A stretch of 64,000 nt of DNA from a virus (IMGVR_UViG_3300006735_000018:1-64000), one strand, 5' to 3'. Positions 19,501-29,958 are shown, counted from the stretch's first letter. A program made the numbers and translations. Notes: generated by a model not told the origin, from the letters alone.

Positions 19501-22500
19501 TATCTGTTATTGTAGTCTTTTTCTAAATTAAATTTATACCCCCAAGGTTCTTGTTTATTTTTACTTAGAGGTAATGTCCTTTTTACTCTAAACATTATAT
19601 TGTTATTCATTTGACTAATAATATTATAAGCTCCATTAATTGTGGAGTCATTACTTGCAAATCTTTCTGTTATTAAATTTATACTATTATTTACACCAGG
19701 GTTAGAAGTTGTAGCTGAATGACCATTATAATCTATAAATGAAGGCCACACAGATTTACACGTAGCACTTAGAGGTCTCATTTGTAAAACCATACTATTT
19801 TCTGGTAGTGAACAACAATCACAAGGTTTGGTAATTGTTGTTGTAGATTTAGGTTCTATTTTAGTTTCTGTACTACCTGTATTTTGACACCCAAAAGAAC
19901 ATGTACTACCCGTATTTGGACTTGTTAGTCCAATCATTGGTAATGTTCTATCATGTGGTGTAGGTCCACCAGTACCACCACCTTGGTCATATGTACAACT
20001 ACCATCATCACTATTAGCTAGTGGGTTAAAGTTATTTGCTGATGGGTCTGTACATCCACCAACATAATTAGGTTTTTGTGGGTTATTAAAACCAGGTAAC
20101 GGAAATACCGGATAATGTTTATATGAAAATTTATCTCTGTGAAAAATTGCGTTTTCTACTTTTAAACCACCTTGCCATAATGTGGTCGCTGGTACTAATT
20201 GTTCAATAATTCTAATCCAATAGGTACCTAAACTTTGAGAATATTCTAACATTTTTTGGTACGTATATTGGTTGTTTTCACCACATACTTCAGCTAAATA
20301 ATCAATATATAATTTTTGTAACAGTGGATAACCCCCTGTTTTACCATCATCTATAGTTTGTCTATTTCTAACATTTATAAAAGTCCTCCAAAAAGTATTT
20401 ACAAACTCTTTAAATGAGTAATTTTTAGCATTTAGTAATGTTACAGTATTATCAACACCACCAGCTTGTGGAAATGGTAATGGTAGTGGACCACCACTAA
20501 ATGGACAACCACTTAATATAGATTGTTGCCAAACATCATAAACTAAAGCCTGACCTATATTTAAAAATATATCAACATTTTTAACATTCAAAATATACTT
20601 TTCATCACAAGTATGGTAATCCGCATATCTTACATTTTCAAAACTATAGTTTCTTTCTTCATTTTTACTATCAATTGTAATCCAAGATTTTTTATCATCA
20701 ACAACAGGTGTTAACCCAAAACCAATATCCATATAAGGAAACCTTCTAAACCTTTCAAGGTATGGTGCTCCAGGGTCGTTAGATGTTACTCCAGGTGGTA
20801 AATCACCGAAAAAACCACCCCAACTAAATTGGTTTAGTTTTGTCACTACTTTTGGTGTACATCCAGATAAAACCGAATTATCCACGTCAATTATAGTTTC
20901 ACCGTGGTGTTCATCCGTTTCTTCAAACCAACCAGCACCTCTTTGGAAATAGTAGTGTGTTGTTTCTCTAGGTTTGGTAGGATAACCTTGGTCATCTATA
21001 GGGTAATCTCCCCTTACAAACCCATGTGAACTGGTTATTGATGATAATTGTGTTAGATTAGTTACTGGGTCTAATATGTATTGTTGTGTTGTACTTACAC
21101 CACCAGATATTTGTTGGAATTGACTTAGGAATCCTGGAGTTGAGTCGTCATCACACCCTAGTATTTCTATGGCTTGTTGTATTTGTATAATATTTGAACT
21201 TATAGGTGTAGTTCCTGGGCCAAACTGAGATACTTTAGATTTAGGATTTACCCCTGGATGTGGTTTTTCACACCTTTGGTCTACAGGGTCCCAAATCATA
21301 CCTGGTGGGCATTTTTTAGGCCCTATGTTTGTTGATGCGTTTAATAAAGCGAATAACCTATCACACCTAGGGTCTTTAGGTGTGTTTGGTTTACCCATTC
21401 TAATTCTACAATCTGCTAATACAACATATTCATTAAACTCGGTTAAAGCTTCAGGTGCTCCTATAAACCTAAATAAAAACTCAATAGCTTTTCTTGTACC
21501 TTTAGATTTAAATAAATAAGAAGTATTCATTAAAATTCTTCTATATATTTCAATATCTAATTCCGCCGGTGTCATACCTATAGACTCACCAGAGTATTGT
21601 GGTTCATATCTATCTAATACTGTATCTAAAAACTGTTCTCTAGTTGTTGTGGAAGGAGTTTTCCAACCCAACATTTTTGCAAAATTTCTAAGTAGTTGGT
21701 TAGGTATGTTGTTTTTACTGTCATAAGTTACATTATTCATGTAAGCTATACCATCAATAAACTTTTTAGTGTCGTCAAAACTTCTACCGTAAATCTGTAA
21801 TGTTTTTTCTACTTTTCTGTCACCAGAATCAAAATCTTTTAAGGCTCCTGTTGTTAAAAATCTAGAAACTAAATTAGTTTTATAATTATCTAATTCATCA
21901 CCTATACTAACTAAACTTTCTAAATAACTTGTATACTTTTCTGTACTTACATCTATGTTCCACAAATCTTGTTTTTCCCAAGTTATATTTTGTTTTAAAC
22001 TATAATTTCTACCATTATCTGTTTGTCTAGGTAAATTTATTTCAGCTGTATATTGTGGTGCACTTTTTTGATTTAGTAAAAAAGATTCTACAGAATCAAA
22101 ATTGTTAAATTGTGTTTGTGTCTCAAAATTATTAGGTTTTATATAAAATTTAGTGTTTGATGTTGTGGCTGTTTTCCCAAATGGAGAACCTGATATTACT
22201 ATTACTAAATTATTATCACCATCTTCTATAGGTGTGTAGTCCACTACTGGGTATTCTGTAGTACCACTACCACTTAAACTAAGACTATATTTTTTATACT
22301 CTAAAGAAAAATTTCTTAATGGTGATATCTTACCTGTTTTTGCTTTAAGTGTGGTTGTTGTAATTTTACCGGTGGTAGGGTCATCTATTAAATAATCCAT
22401 TTTTAAAGAATTATCTAACTCTATTTCACCAGCTGTTGTAAATTCTATATCAAATGGGTTGGATACTTTGAGTTTAGAAATAGTTAATGTTGTCCTATCA

Positions 22501-22946
22501 TATATTGTATCATATGACATAGAATCTATAGTATTTCCAGTAGAACCATAAACTTGGTTTATTCCATTAAAGTGTAAGGCTGCTGGGAAAAAATTAACTA
22601 TTTGTTGTACTGCTACTCTAAACCTATCTTTTAAAGAACCGTATAATACAAAATTAGTAACATCACTATTATCGTAATTAAACTCAACTAATAAACTATT
22701 ATTTAAATTAGCTGTTATTAGATGAGTGTCACCAGCACTTAATTGTTCTAAAGTTATTGGACCTGAAAACCCGCCTAAATCAAAATTTCTGGAATGTCTA
22801 GCACTAGAATTATCATCTATAGAAAAATTACCAAGAGTCATTTGTGCTGACCCCTGAGTATACTGGAATCCCACTAAATCATCACTAAAAGTGCCCGCTC
22901 CACTTGGTGGTGCTGGTGGGTAGTAAAATTTCTTTTTGTTTGCCAT
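19500..22946 (-). CDS. Baseplate-to-fibre connector-like protein with a GCTDP cysteine repeat
   Basis: This 1148-residue protein contains, around residues 470-495, the stretch SYLFKSKGTRKAIEFLFRFI, like the TKGT(R/K)xAI core of phage tail protein I-type baseplate components that connect fibres to the wedge. The N-terminal 400 residues are beta-rich with repeated S-x-S-G motifs. Near residues 960-985 there is one complete copy of the GCTDPSANNFNP...DDGSCTY repeat common in marine Bacteroidota surface proteins. The protein ends in a cysteine-containing segment and a basic tail. It starts 2 bases after the preceding gene. The connector role is inferred from the core motif and position; the repeat is seen directly. 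Confidence 0.6.
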   Translation of the reverse strand: MANKKKFYYPPAPPSGAGTFSDDLVGFQYTQGSAQMTLGNFSIDDNSSARHSRNFDLGGFSGPITLEQLSAGDTHLITANLNNSLLVEFNYDNSDVTNFVLYGSLKDRFRVAVQQIVNFFPAALHFNGINQVYGSTGNTIDSMSYDTIYDRTTLTISKLKVSNPFDIEFTTAGEIELDNSLKMDYLIDDPTTGKITTTTLKAKTGKISPLRNFSLEYKKYSLSLSGSGTTEYPVVDYTPIEDGDNNLVIVISGSPFGKTATTSNTKFYIKPNNFETQTQFNNFDSVESFLLNQKSAPQYTAEINLPRQTDNGRNYSLKQNITWEKQDLWNIDVSTEKYTSYLESLVSIGDELDNYKTNLVSRFLTTGALKDFDSGDRKVEKTLQIYGRSFDDTKKFIDGIAYMNNVTYDSKNNIPNQLLRNFAKMLGWKTPSTTTREQFLDTVLDRYEPQYSGESIGMTPAELDIEIYRRILMNTSYLFKSKGTRKAIEFLFRFIGAPEALTEFNEYVVLADCRIRMGKPNTPKDPRCDRLFALLNASTNIGPKKCPPGMIWDPVDQRCEKPHPGVNPKSKVSQFGPGTTPISSNIIQIQQAIEILGCDDDSTPGFLSQFQQISGGVSTTQQYILDPVTNLTQLSSITSSHGFVRGDYPIDDQGYPTKPRETTHYYFQRGAGWFEETDEHHGETIIDVDNSVLSGCTPKVVTKLNQFSWGGFFGDLPPGVTSNDPGAPYLERFRRFPYMDIGFGLTPVVDDKKSWITIDSKNEERNYSFENVRYADYHTCDEKYILNVKNVDIFLNIGQALVYDVWQQSILSGCPFSGGPLPLPFPQAGGVDNTVTLLNAKNYSFKEFVNTFWRTFINVRNRQTIDDGKTGGYPLLQKLYIDYLAEVCGENNQYTYQKMLEYSQSLGTYWIRIIEQLVPATTLWQGGLKVENAIFHRDKFSYKHYPVFPLPGFNNPQKPNYVGGCTDPSANNFNPLANSDDGSCTYDQGGGTGGPTPHDRTLPMIGLTSPNTGSTCSFGCQNTGSTETKIEPKSTTTITKPCDCCSLPENSMVLQMRPLSATCKSVWPSFIDYNGHSATTSNPGVNNSINLITERFASNDSTINGAYNIISQMNNNIMFRVKRTLPLSKNKQEPWGYKFNLEKDYNNR
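19991..20062 (-). repeat. Single GCTDPSANNFNP-type protein repeat
   Basis: These bases encode one copy of the GCTDPxAxNxNPxAxxDDGSC repeat, within the 1148-residue connector-like protein. The same pattern occurs several times in the 995-residue protein at 23883-26870. Confidence 0.75.
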
Positions 22947-22948
22947 TA

Positions 22949-23881
22949 TTAACTAATTATCGTACCAAATTGTTTACTAAAGTCTATTTGATTACCTCTA
23001 TCCTGTCTAACTTCAAATAATTTTTCATCAAACTGGTCTCTAATCTCAAATAAATTATATTGTTTATAAATGTTATTAACACCTGATAAATCATACATTG
23101 TATATATTCCATCTTCTATAGATTTTGTTTGATTACCGTATAAACCGATAGCTAAGGTGTCGAAATCATGGTCGGCCATTTCAATCTCTAAAACTACAGG
23201 ATTAAAGTAGGTGTTTGTTATTATAATATTTTGTCCTGCTTTACCAATATCTGGTATTGCGTTTGGTTGGTTAGTTGGTGCACTACTAGGTGATAGTGTT
23301 AAAAACACCAAATTAGATGGTGAATCCGTATAAGCGTATCTAGGTGATACTTTATTAGGATTCGCTGCTGTATTTTGTACTCTTTCACAATAAAAACTAG
23401 AAGTCACTATTCTAAAAAAGTTAGGTATTTTAGTTCCGTTAGCTTCAGAATTCATATATTCTATCCTATACCCAACTAACCCACTATTGACAAATCTATT
23501 TTTAAATTGTGCTGGCACCTGAGTTAAATCAATAACTAACCCCTTTACATTAGGTAATGCTGATAATATACCACAATCTAATATTTTTGTTCTAATTTCA
23601 ACTGGTCTAATAAAAACAGTATAATAACCCTTATTACTAAAAATGGTTGATGGTAGGTTTAATGAGTACAACCCCCCTAAAATAGTACTACCAGCCACAG
23701 CATTTGGTCTATTTAAAGCTGTTGTACCATTATGTACATGATATGTTAAATTTGCGGTGGATAAAGTCCCTAAAGTAAATGGACTACCAGCGTCTCTAGT
23801 AGCTTGATAATGATATATAATCTCTACATCATTTGGTGATACGTCTGCGGGTCTTTTAATCCCGTAATTTCCTAAAGCCAT
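22949..23881 (-). CDS. Conserved-looking tail structural protein of unknown role
   Basis: The 310-residue protein has a regular beta-rich composition without repeats, membrane segments or a signal peptide. It begins MALGNYGIKRPADVSPNDVE and contains a central YRIEYMNSEANG segment. The C-terminus (FEIRDQFDEKLFEVRQDRG) is charged and may be helical. Genes on both sides are large virion proteins, separated by 2 bases downstream and 1 base upstream, so it is probably a stoichiometric baseplate or fibre-base component. I do not recognise the family and assign no biochemical function. Confidence 0.5.
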   Translation of the reverse strand: MALGNYGIKRPADVSPNDVEIIYHYQATRDAGSPFTLGTLSTANLTYHVHNGTTALNRPNAVAGSTILGGLYSLNLPSTIFSNKGYYTVFIRPVEIRTKILDCGILSALPNVKGLVIDLTQVPAQFKNRFVNSGLVGYRIEYMNSEANGTKIPNFFRIVTSSFYCERVQNTAANPNKVSPRYAYTDSPSNLVFLTLSPSSAPTNQPNAIPDIGKAGQNIIITNTYFNPVVLEIEMADHDFDTLAIGLYGNQTKSIEDGIYTMYDLSGVNNIYKQYNLFEIRDQFDEKLFEVRQDRGNQIDFSKQFGTIIS

Positions 23882-23882
23882 A

Positions 23883-26870
23883 TTATTCTTGTATTAAAAT
23901 ATTATAATATCCATAACCATGAAGTTCTAATTCTCCGATTGTGGATGTTTGAGCTAGTCTCTGAGGTCTTTCAAAAACAGAAACTTTCCCTCTTTCAATA
24001 AATACATCTGAGTGTGTTTCTGGTTTCTGAACTACATTCATTAAAAACTCTTCTTTTGTTAATCTAGGCATACAACCTCCTCTGCCTTGTTCTGGGTATA
24101 TACACGAACCATCATCAATACAGTCTAAAGACACAAAATTTAATGCAAGAGGGTCTGTACAACAATATATATCCAATGGTGTACACCCATCTTTTTGTGA
24201 TGCTCCATATATAGGATTAGAAGCGTAACCTGAAGAAACTGTTGTAACATTACCTATTGGTGTCCCAACATTTATCCCTAAGGTGCTTATATCTAAGTCA
24301 TAAACTTCCGCTCCGTTTACTTGAGCTTGAGAGGCGTACCAATTTAATGTACCACCAACATCCCAAGTAAATAACCCAAATAGATAAGGTAATGTCGCGT
24401 AACTTTGTACTTGAGCTTCGTACCAAGATGAAGCTGTACCGTCGGTCATACCCATTTGTGAACCACCCATTGCTGTTTTAGTAAATTTACCAACTCTACC
24501 AGAACTACCTGGAATAGGTCCGTCATAATAAGTAATAACTAAATCACCAGCCCCACTATCGTATATGATATCACCAATACTATAACCAGACATTGTTGTT
24601 GTAGCATCAATTGATGGGTAAGTTGTGTTAGGTAGTACAAATAATTCTGTTTCTACACCGGTATTTGTAGTTATATCTATTTCTATAACTTTTTTACCAG
24701 CAGCTATTAAAGTATTATTGTCTTTTGCAACTAAACCGTTACCTATATGATAAAGTCCGTCACCATTATCATTAATTGGTGTCATGTTTGGGTGATGATA
24801 ACCGTTAGCACATATTTCAGAAATATCAATATCTCTACTAAACGCATATGTAAATGGGTTTAATGTTATATCATACTCCCTTATAAGTCCTTGATTTCTT
24901 GGTGTTACCCCATCAGGCATAACGCCGTCAAAAATATCGTTATAATTACCATCCTGTACTCTACAACTATATAACCATAGTTTATTACTAGTATTGGCTA
25001 TATCCCAAGAACCAGTACCGGTTTTACCTGCCGCATTTTCATCAAATAAACTATCTTTAAATAACCAGTTTAACTGATTTGGGTTTGTGTCAGGTGGTCC
25101 ATAAAAATACACATTACCTTCCTTATCGTTCATAAAAATAGCACATTCCTCTAATCCTTGTGGTTGACAGATATCATTACAATCAGCTAGTGCAGCCAAA
25201 CAACTAGGAGAATCATTACAAGGGCCAAATAAATTAGGGTCTGCCCAATTGTATGGTGCTATTAAAGATGATGTGTACACATCTATACAACAATCAAACC
25301 CTGGTGTACATCCCGGATTAGTATCTATAGTACAAACATAACCACCTTCACAGGTACACATATTTGGATTGTGTTGGTCGGCATTAGGGTCAGCGTTACA
25401 ACCCACACAGTCAATACCTGGTGTACATCCTGGTGGAAAATTACTATTAACTGAAGGCCCACTAGCTGGTGGACAAAGATGTAATCCGTTATCACACACA
25501 CAATCAACAAATGGTGTACATCCTGGTGGTTGTGGTACTGGATTTACCAAAATACTTACACCATCAACACAACACCCATCATCCATACATCCCACTACTG
25601 GTGGGTCTATACAATTATCAGGAACACAAGGTCCTGATGGTGTTGTACCTTTATCGGTTATAACATTAAACATACCATTACAAGAAAGTCCATAATTTTG
25701 AGCGTTAGGGTCGTCACAACCTAAATACTCACAACATTCTAAACCATCTGGTGTTGGGAATTGACATCCATGAGCAGCAGGATTATAATTGGTCGCGTCT
25801 GGGTCAGTACAACCAACGTAATAACAATCATTAGTCCAACATGTAGTTGGGTTTGGTGGAACTAGGTTACCACCAGTTGCCGGTATAACTGGATTACCAA
25901 AACAATCATCACCAAAATTGGCTACACATCCTAACGGTCCTGGTATAGGACCACTTGCTGTTATTATTGGTGTACCTATATCACATGGTGTTGTAACATT
26001 ATCACTACAACCTGGATAATTACAACAACTTGTGTCTGTTGGTCCACCTGTAACCCAACTACCATTAGAAATTGTACCACACCCATTAGTGTTTGGGGGT
26101 GAGTAATTTAAAGCACTGGAATCTGGACAACCAGGATAATAACAACAACCGTCGTCTAGGGTTGGTGTTACTGGATTACCTGCACAATTTTTTTCATAAT
26201 TAATAGCGAAAGGGTCTGTACAACCTAATATATTTTCAACACAACTATTACAATTTGTTTCTACTACAGTTATTGGGTCACCACCTATCGCATGTAAATT
26301 TAACTCTGTATAATTTATAGATGTACCACCTGGGTATGAATTACCTGAACCATCCACAAAAGCTGTTGGGCAGGTAACTTGTCCTGTGTTCCAAGTAGTT
26401 TCATCAACAATATCTATAATTTCAATACAACCATCTATTACACCAGGACTTCCAATTCCAGCAACAATTAACCATTGTGCTCCAGGAAAACCTGTGTTAT
26501 AATTTATATTTGGTAATGCATTATAATACTCTCCCTGAGCACAATTTCCATTAGGACATGTTGGTCCTACCACACATGGTTGTGAGGGTCCATAACCGGC
26601 ACAACCATTATAGTTTCCGTTAACATTAGTATTATTAAGATTTGGTTCATTCCAATCTACGAATAATGAATTTTCCATAGCAAAACAACCTATGGTTTGA
26701 TTGATAACCGGACAACATTGCCCAAATGGACAAGAGGGGTCTTGGGTTGTGCCTAGAACAACTCTACCCACTATACCTACTTTTGCACCTATACCATTAT
26801 TAACTGGTGCAACAGCGTTAGGTCCTTCACTATTAAACTCTACTAAATTCCATGGTGCTGTAATTGGCAT
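23883..26870 (-). CDS. Cysteine-rich adhesin-like virion protein with GCTDP repeats and propeller-like region
   Basis: This 995-residue protein is built from modules. After an N-terminal region of about 210 residues come several degenerate repeats of GCTDPxAxNYxxxxxGC (about 215-400), then PGCTPxxDC units (about 448-530), a region with beta-propeller-like repeats (about 560-880: KLWLYSCRVQDG, GLVAKDNNTLIAAGKKVIEI), and a last CTDPLALNF...DDGSCIY copy near 905-930. The C-terminus (RGGCMPRLTKEEF to the end) is a distinct short domain. GCTDP repeats are typical of secreted Bacteroidota proteins and usually form disulphides, so their presence in a virion protein suggests domain capture from a host. 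It has no signal peptide. Receptor or matrix binding is a reasonable inference. Confidence 0.6.
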   Translation of the reverse strand: MPITAPWNLVEFNSEGPNAVAPVNNGIGAKVGIVGRVVLGTTQDPSCPFGQCCPVINQTIGCFAMENSLFVDWNEPNLNNTNVNGNYNGCAGYGPSQPCVVGPTCPNGNCAQGEYYNALPNINYNTGFPGAQWLIVAGIGSPGVIDGCIEIIDIVDETTWNTGQVTCPTAFVDGSGNSYPGGTSINYTELNLHAIGGDPITVVETNCNSCVENILGCTDPFAINYEKNCAGNPVTPTLDDGCCYYPGCPDSSALNYSPPNTNGCGTISNGSWVTGGPTDTSCCNYPGCSDNVTTPCDIGTPIITASGPIPGPLGCVANFGDDCFGNPVIPATGGNLVPPNPTTCWTNDCYYVGCTDPDATNYNPAAHGCQFPTPDGLECCEYLGCDDPNAQNYGLSCNGMFNVITDKGTTPSGPCVPDNCIDPPVVGCMDDGCCVDGVSILVNPVPQPPGCTPFVDCVCDNGLHLCPPASGPSVNSNFPPGCTPGIDCVGCNADPNADQHNPNMCTCEGGYVCTIDTNPGCTPGFDCCIDVYTSSLIAPYNWADPNLFGPCNDSPSCLAALADCNDICQPQGLEECAIFMNDKEGNVYFYGPPDTNPNQLNWLFKDSLFDENAAGKTGTGSWDIANTSNKLWLYSCRVQDGNYNDIFDGVMPDGVTPRNQGLIREYDITLNPFTYAFSRDIDISEICANGYHHPNMTPINDNGDGLYHIGNGLVAKDNNTLIAAGKKVIEIDITTNTGVETELFVLPNTTYPSIDATTTMSGYSIGDIIYDSGAGDLVITYYDGPIPGSSGRVGKFTKTAMGGSQMGMTDGTASSWYEAQVQSYATLPYLFGLFTWDVGGTLNWYASQAQVNGAEVYDLDISTLGINVGTPIGNVTTVSSGYASNPIYGASQKDGCTPLDIYCCTDPLALNFVSLDCIDDGSCIYPEQGRGGCMPRLTKEEFLMNVVQKPETHSDVFIERGKVSVFERPQRLAQTSTIGELELHGYGYYNILIQE
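25265..26226 (-). repeat. Tandem cysteine-repeat block (GCTDP and PGCTP units)
   Basis: The block encodes about 320 residues of cysteine-rich repeats. Three near-identical DNA units on the plus strand, GGTGTACATCC(T/C)GG at 25303, 25420 and 25513, encode PGCTP. The longer GCTDP units are more diverged. The near-identity of the three short units suggests recent internal duplication. Confidence 0.6.
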
Positions 26871-26889
26871 ATCTTATATTTTTTTTATT

Positions 26890-29800
26890 TTATCCATCAC
26901 AAGGTGCCCAACATGAGGTGGAGGTTAATTTTGAATCGGCTGGATTCAACGGTGGTGCTACATTAATCAACGGTGGTGTGTTACACACAAATGCCGTACA
27001 AGGATGGTCACCAAGTGGATTTTGACTTAAGTCTTCACACACAGATATATCAGTCGTTGTACTACAGTCAAAATTACCAATCCAAGGACCAGAAATAAGA
27101 GCAAAGGTTCCATTATCTTGACATACCGGATTAGGGTCGTAAAAATATTTAAACTGACTATCATTGGGGTTGTTACTACCAGCGTATGGGAAAGAAATAG
27201 TTACATCATAATATAGATATGGGTATGATGGGTCATAATATGTAAATGGCCATTGTGAACTTGGGTTTGCCTGACATGGTCCACATCCTTGACCACATTG
27301 TGTTGTTAAACTTCCATTACAAGCGACATCATCAGAACCAGAACATCCTTGAGAATTTTGAATAGCATCCATAGCTAAATAATTAATAGCTGTACCTCCT
27401 AGTGCTACGTGAGCAGGATTTATAGGGTCAGGTGATGAGTTAATAAAAATTTGTGTACAAGTACCACCTATACACATATACGCGTTTTCTTCTTCACAGT
27501 TATCACCACAACCCATTATATCAATTGGTGGAGGTGGTGGATTGACAAATGGATTTGTTCCACCACCAATTATATCATTAGATGGAGCACAAAAACTTCC
27601 TTGTGTGGTACCTACAGAATCGTATTGGGTACATACTCCTGTAACATCATCACAGGCATATGATATACAATTTTGTTCACAACTTAATTGGTCCGCAAAA
27701 CCTCCTGAAACACCAGAATTTGTCATACTAATACAATATTGTCCACCATAAGAACCACTACCTAAAGGTACTTGTACCCCTTGTGGTGTGACATTACACA
27801 TACAGAACCACTCTTCTAGGTTATTTGAACAATCCGCTTGACAGTCACCAATATTTGCGTGAGCTATACCTGTTGTAGCGTTACCGGGTACTGGACCTGG
27901 AACACCACTTACCTGAGCAACTCCTTGACAAGTATAAGTACCACTATTATCAACACAATACCAATCATAAACTGTTGTAGACCCACCACAACTATTAGTA
28001 CAACTAACTAAATCTGGATAGAAACCAACCGGTGTTGGTTGACAACTAGAAGTATTTGTTGAACTATCAAAAACACAATTATATCTAGTGTTAGTTGTAG
28101 TACAAGCTCCTGCGGCTACAGCAGCTTGACATAACGCTAAAGCTGTTGGTCCATTATAGGTTGCTGTTGCCCAACCAGGAGCTAGTGGTGAAACTTGTAC
28201 ACAAGTTCCTTCATCACATTCATAATGCATGTCAGGACCAGTTGTTGGTACACAAGGACTATTAATACAATCATTTAAAGCGTTAGCTGTACTTGGTGGG
28301 CTACCCACAAAGCTAGCGTTATTATAATACGTACTATTAGGTGAAATTAATACACAGGTACCGTCTATACAGTTATATCTGGCTGGTAATGAATCTTCTA
28401 TAACACATGAACCTTGACAAACTCTCCAGAAATCAGAAGTTACATCTAGTACATCTGGTGGGTTACCCCCTGAAATTACACTACTAATAGCGAAAAAACA
28501 ACAACCATCATAGTACACATAATCTCCAGGTTCATAATCTTCATCAACATCCCAAACACCCCTATCTGTTGTAACACTCAATGTTATATAAGAAGAGTTT
28601 GAATAGTATATTTGATTGGCGTTACAAATGTCACAAGCTCCTTGTAAAGAATACCCACATTGTCTAGTTAAAAAATCATCAATATTCATACCAAACCCTT
28701 GAGTTTGGAAAACTGTAGTACCATTTATGTGGTCAAACATTTGAAATACTTCAGTACCATTTGTAATCGTGTATGCTGTTCCTGTTGGTGTTACCGCATC
28801 TACTGTACCTTCTAAATTATCAACTGTAGTTCCATCTGGTAATATTGATTGTCCAGCTACACTAACCGTATTTCCTATAACATAACCAGGTGGCAGTCCT
28901 GGTGAAAACGCGTTATTATATGACTGTAAAGAAGTTAACATACTATCAGTGGTACCATTTATTGGGTATGGTGTTGGTCCGTAATTAGAGGTTAAATAAC
29001 CATGTATGTCTAAACCACTATCCAAAGGTCCCCAATCAGAAGTTTCATAATCCATACTAACTGGTGTTGAGAATCCTGGTGGGGTAAATGTGTAGGTTTG
29101 ACCAGTATTAAAAACCCCAGCCCATACATCAGCTCCCGTTAAAAATGGTATAGCTACTTGGTGTGACACTGAACTGGTACCCCAAGGTCCTACCATTCTA
29201 ACATTTACAGTATAAACCCCATTATTTGTATAAGTGTGTACTACAGTATCTAATGGTGCTGTTACAGTTACTGGTGCAGCTAAAGGGTCACCCCAATCTA
29301 CAGTATATTGTATATTTTCTAACCATTTAAAAAATCTAAATTCAGTACTGTTTGTTAAACTAACCGTTTTTTTTGTTGGGTCAAGTGGGTCCCCAACCAC
29401 AACAAAGTTAGAAAAATTGTCCGAATGTTCCATTTCACCATCCCACATAGAGTAATGACCTATATCGTTTAGGTCTTGGTCTAATAGTATGACTAACTGT
29501 GAATCATTACTATTTCTACCTGTTCTATTACAACATTTACACCAATCGTTTGGGTCTGTAAATGGGTCTGGTGCCTTTTGTATTCTTAGAGGAAATGATT
29601 TTTCTGTAAAAAGTTTTTTCTTAGCTCGTTGTGTTCTTTCTTCACATTTAAGGCAATATTCATTTTGTTTTTCAAAGTCTAAAGCATAAAATTTTTCACA
29701 ATCATCTAAAATTAGTCCACAACAATTAGTATTTTTATCAGGACAACAAACATTTAAAGAACCAGCATAACAATCTAAACAAGCATCTATTACAGCTTGT

Positions 29801-29958
29801 GCGTTACCCAAATCACTACATGTTTTACAGTCTGGTGAAATTGGTGTTGGTGTTACTGGTAAAGTTCTTCTAACCCCAACTAATTTTTTATCTTCACAAG
29901 GTTCTGTCCATTTTCCTGGTATATTACCAGTCCATATTTTATATCTATAAATTTCCAT
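26890..29958 (-). CDS. Cysteine-rich repeat adhesin with PKD-like domain
   Basis: The 1022-residue protein has a cysteine-dense N-terminus (CxxC pairs between residues 44 and 145), a PKD-like immunoglobulin fold at about 195-275 (YTVDWGDPLAAPV, HTYTNNGVYTVNVRMVG), and from about 515 to 880 a run of repeats of the form YxCxxxxCxxxxxxxxxxYxxxxxCxxxC, for example RYNCIDGTCV, HYECDEGTCV, RYNCVFDSS and WYCVDNSG. PKD and cysteine repeats are common in Bacteroidota extracellular proteins and suggest binding to polysaccharide or protein surfaces. There is no signal peptide; the gene abuts the upstream structural gene by 1 base and is in a run of virion genes. A host-recognition role is inferred. Confidence 0.6.
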   Translation of the reverse strand: MEIYRYKIWTGNIPGKWTEPCEDKKLVGVRRTLPVTPTPISPDCKTCSDLGNAQAVIDACLDCYAGSLNVCCPDKNTNCCGLILDDCEKFYALDFEKQNEYCLKCEERTQRAKKKLFTEKSFPLRIQKAPDPFTDPNDWCKCCNRTGRNSNDSQLVILLDQDLNDIGHYSMWDGEMEHSDNFSNFVVVGDPLDPTKKTVSLTNSTEFRFFKWLENIQYTVDWGDPLAAPVTVTAPLDTVVHTYTNNGVYTVNVRMVGPWGTSSVSHQVAIPFLTGADVWAGVFNTGQTYTFTPPGFSTPVSMDYETSDWGPLDSGLDIHGYLTSNYGPTPYPINGTTDSMLTSLQSYNNAFSPGLPPGYVIGNTVSVAGQSILPDGTTVDNLEGTVDAVTPTGTAYTITNGTEVFQMFDHINGTTVFQTQGFGMNIDDFLTRQCGYSLQGACDICNANQIYYSNSSYITLSVTTDRGVWDVDEDYEPGDYVYYDGCCFFAISSVISGGNPPDVLDVTSDFWRVCQGSCVIEDSLPARYNCIDGTCVLISPNSTYYNNASFVGSPPSTANALNDCINSPCVPTTGPDMHYECDEGTCVQVSPLAPGWATATYNGPTALALCQAAVAAGACTTTNTRYNCVFDSSTNTSSCQPTPVGFYPDLVSCTNSCGGSTTVYDWYCVDNSGTYTCQGVAQVSGVPGPVPGNATTGIAHANIGDCQADCSNNLEEWFCMCNVTPQGVQVPLGSGSYGGQYCISMTNSGVSGGFADQLSCEQNCISYACDDVTGVCTQYDSVGTTQGSFCAPSNDIIGGGTNPFVNPPPPPIDIMGCGDNCEEENAYMCIGGTCTQIFINSSPDPINPAHVALGGTAINYLAMDAIQNSQGCSGSDDVACNGSLTTQCGQGCGPCQANPSSQWPFTYYDPSYPYLYYDVTISFPYAGSNNPNDSQFKYFYDPNPVCQDNGTFALISGPWIGNFDCSTTTDISVCEDLSQNPLGDHPCTAFVCNTPPLINVAPPLNPADSKLTSTSCWAPCDG

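Noticed and set aside
25369-25695. Plus-strand ORF of 108 codons inside the cysteine-rich gene
   Set aside because: It is the mirror of the repeat region, lies wholly inside a well-supported leftward gene, and lacks a plausible protein pattern.
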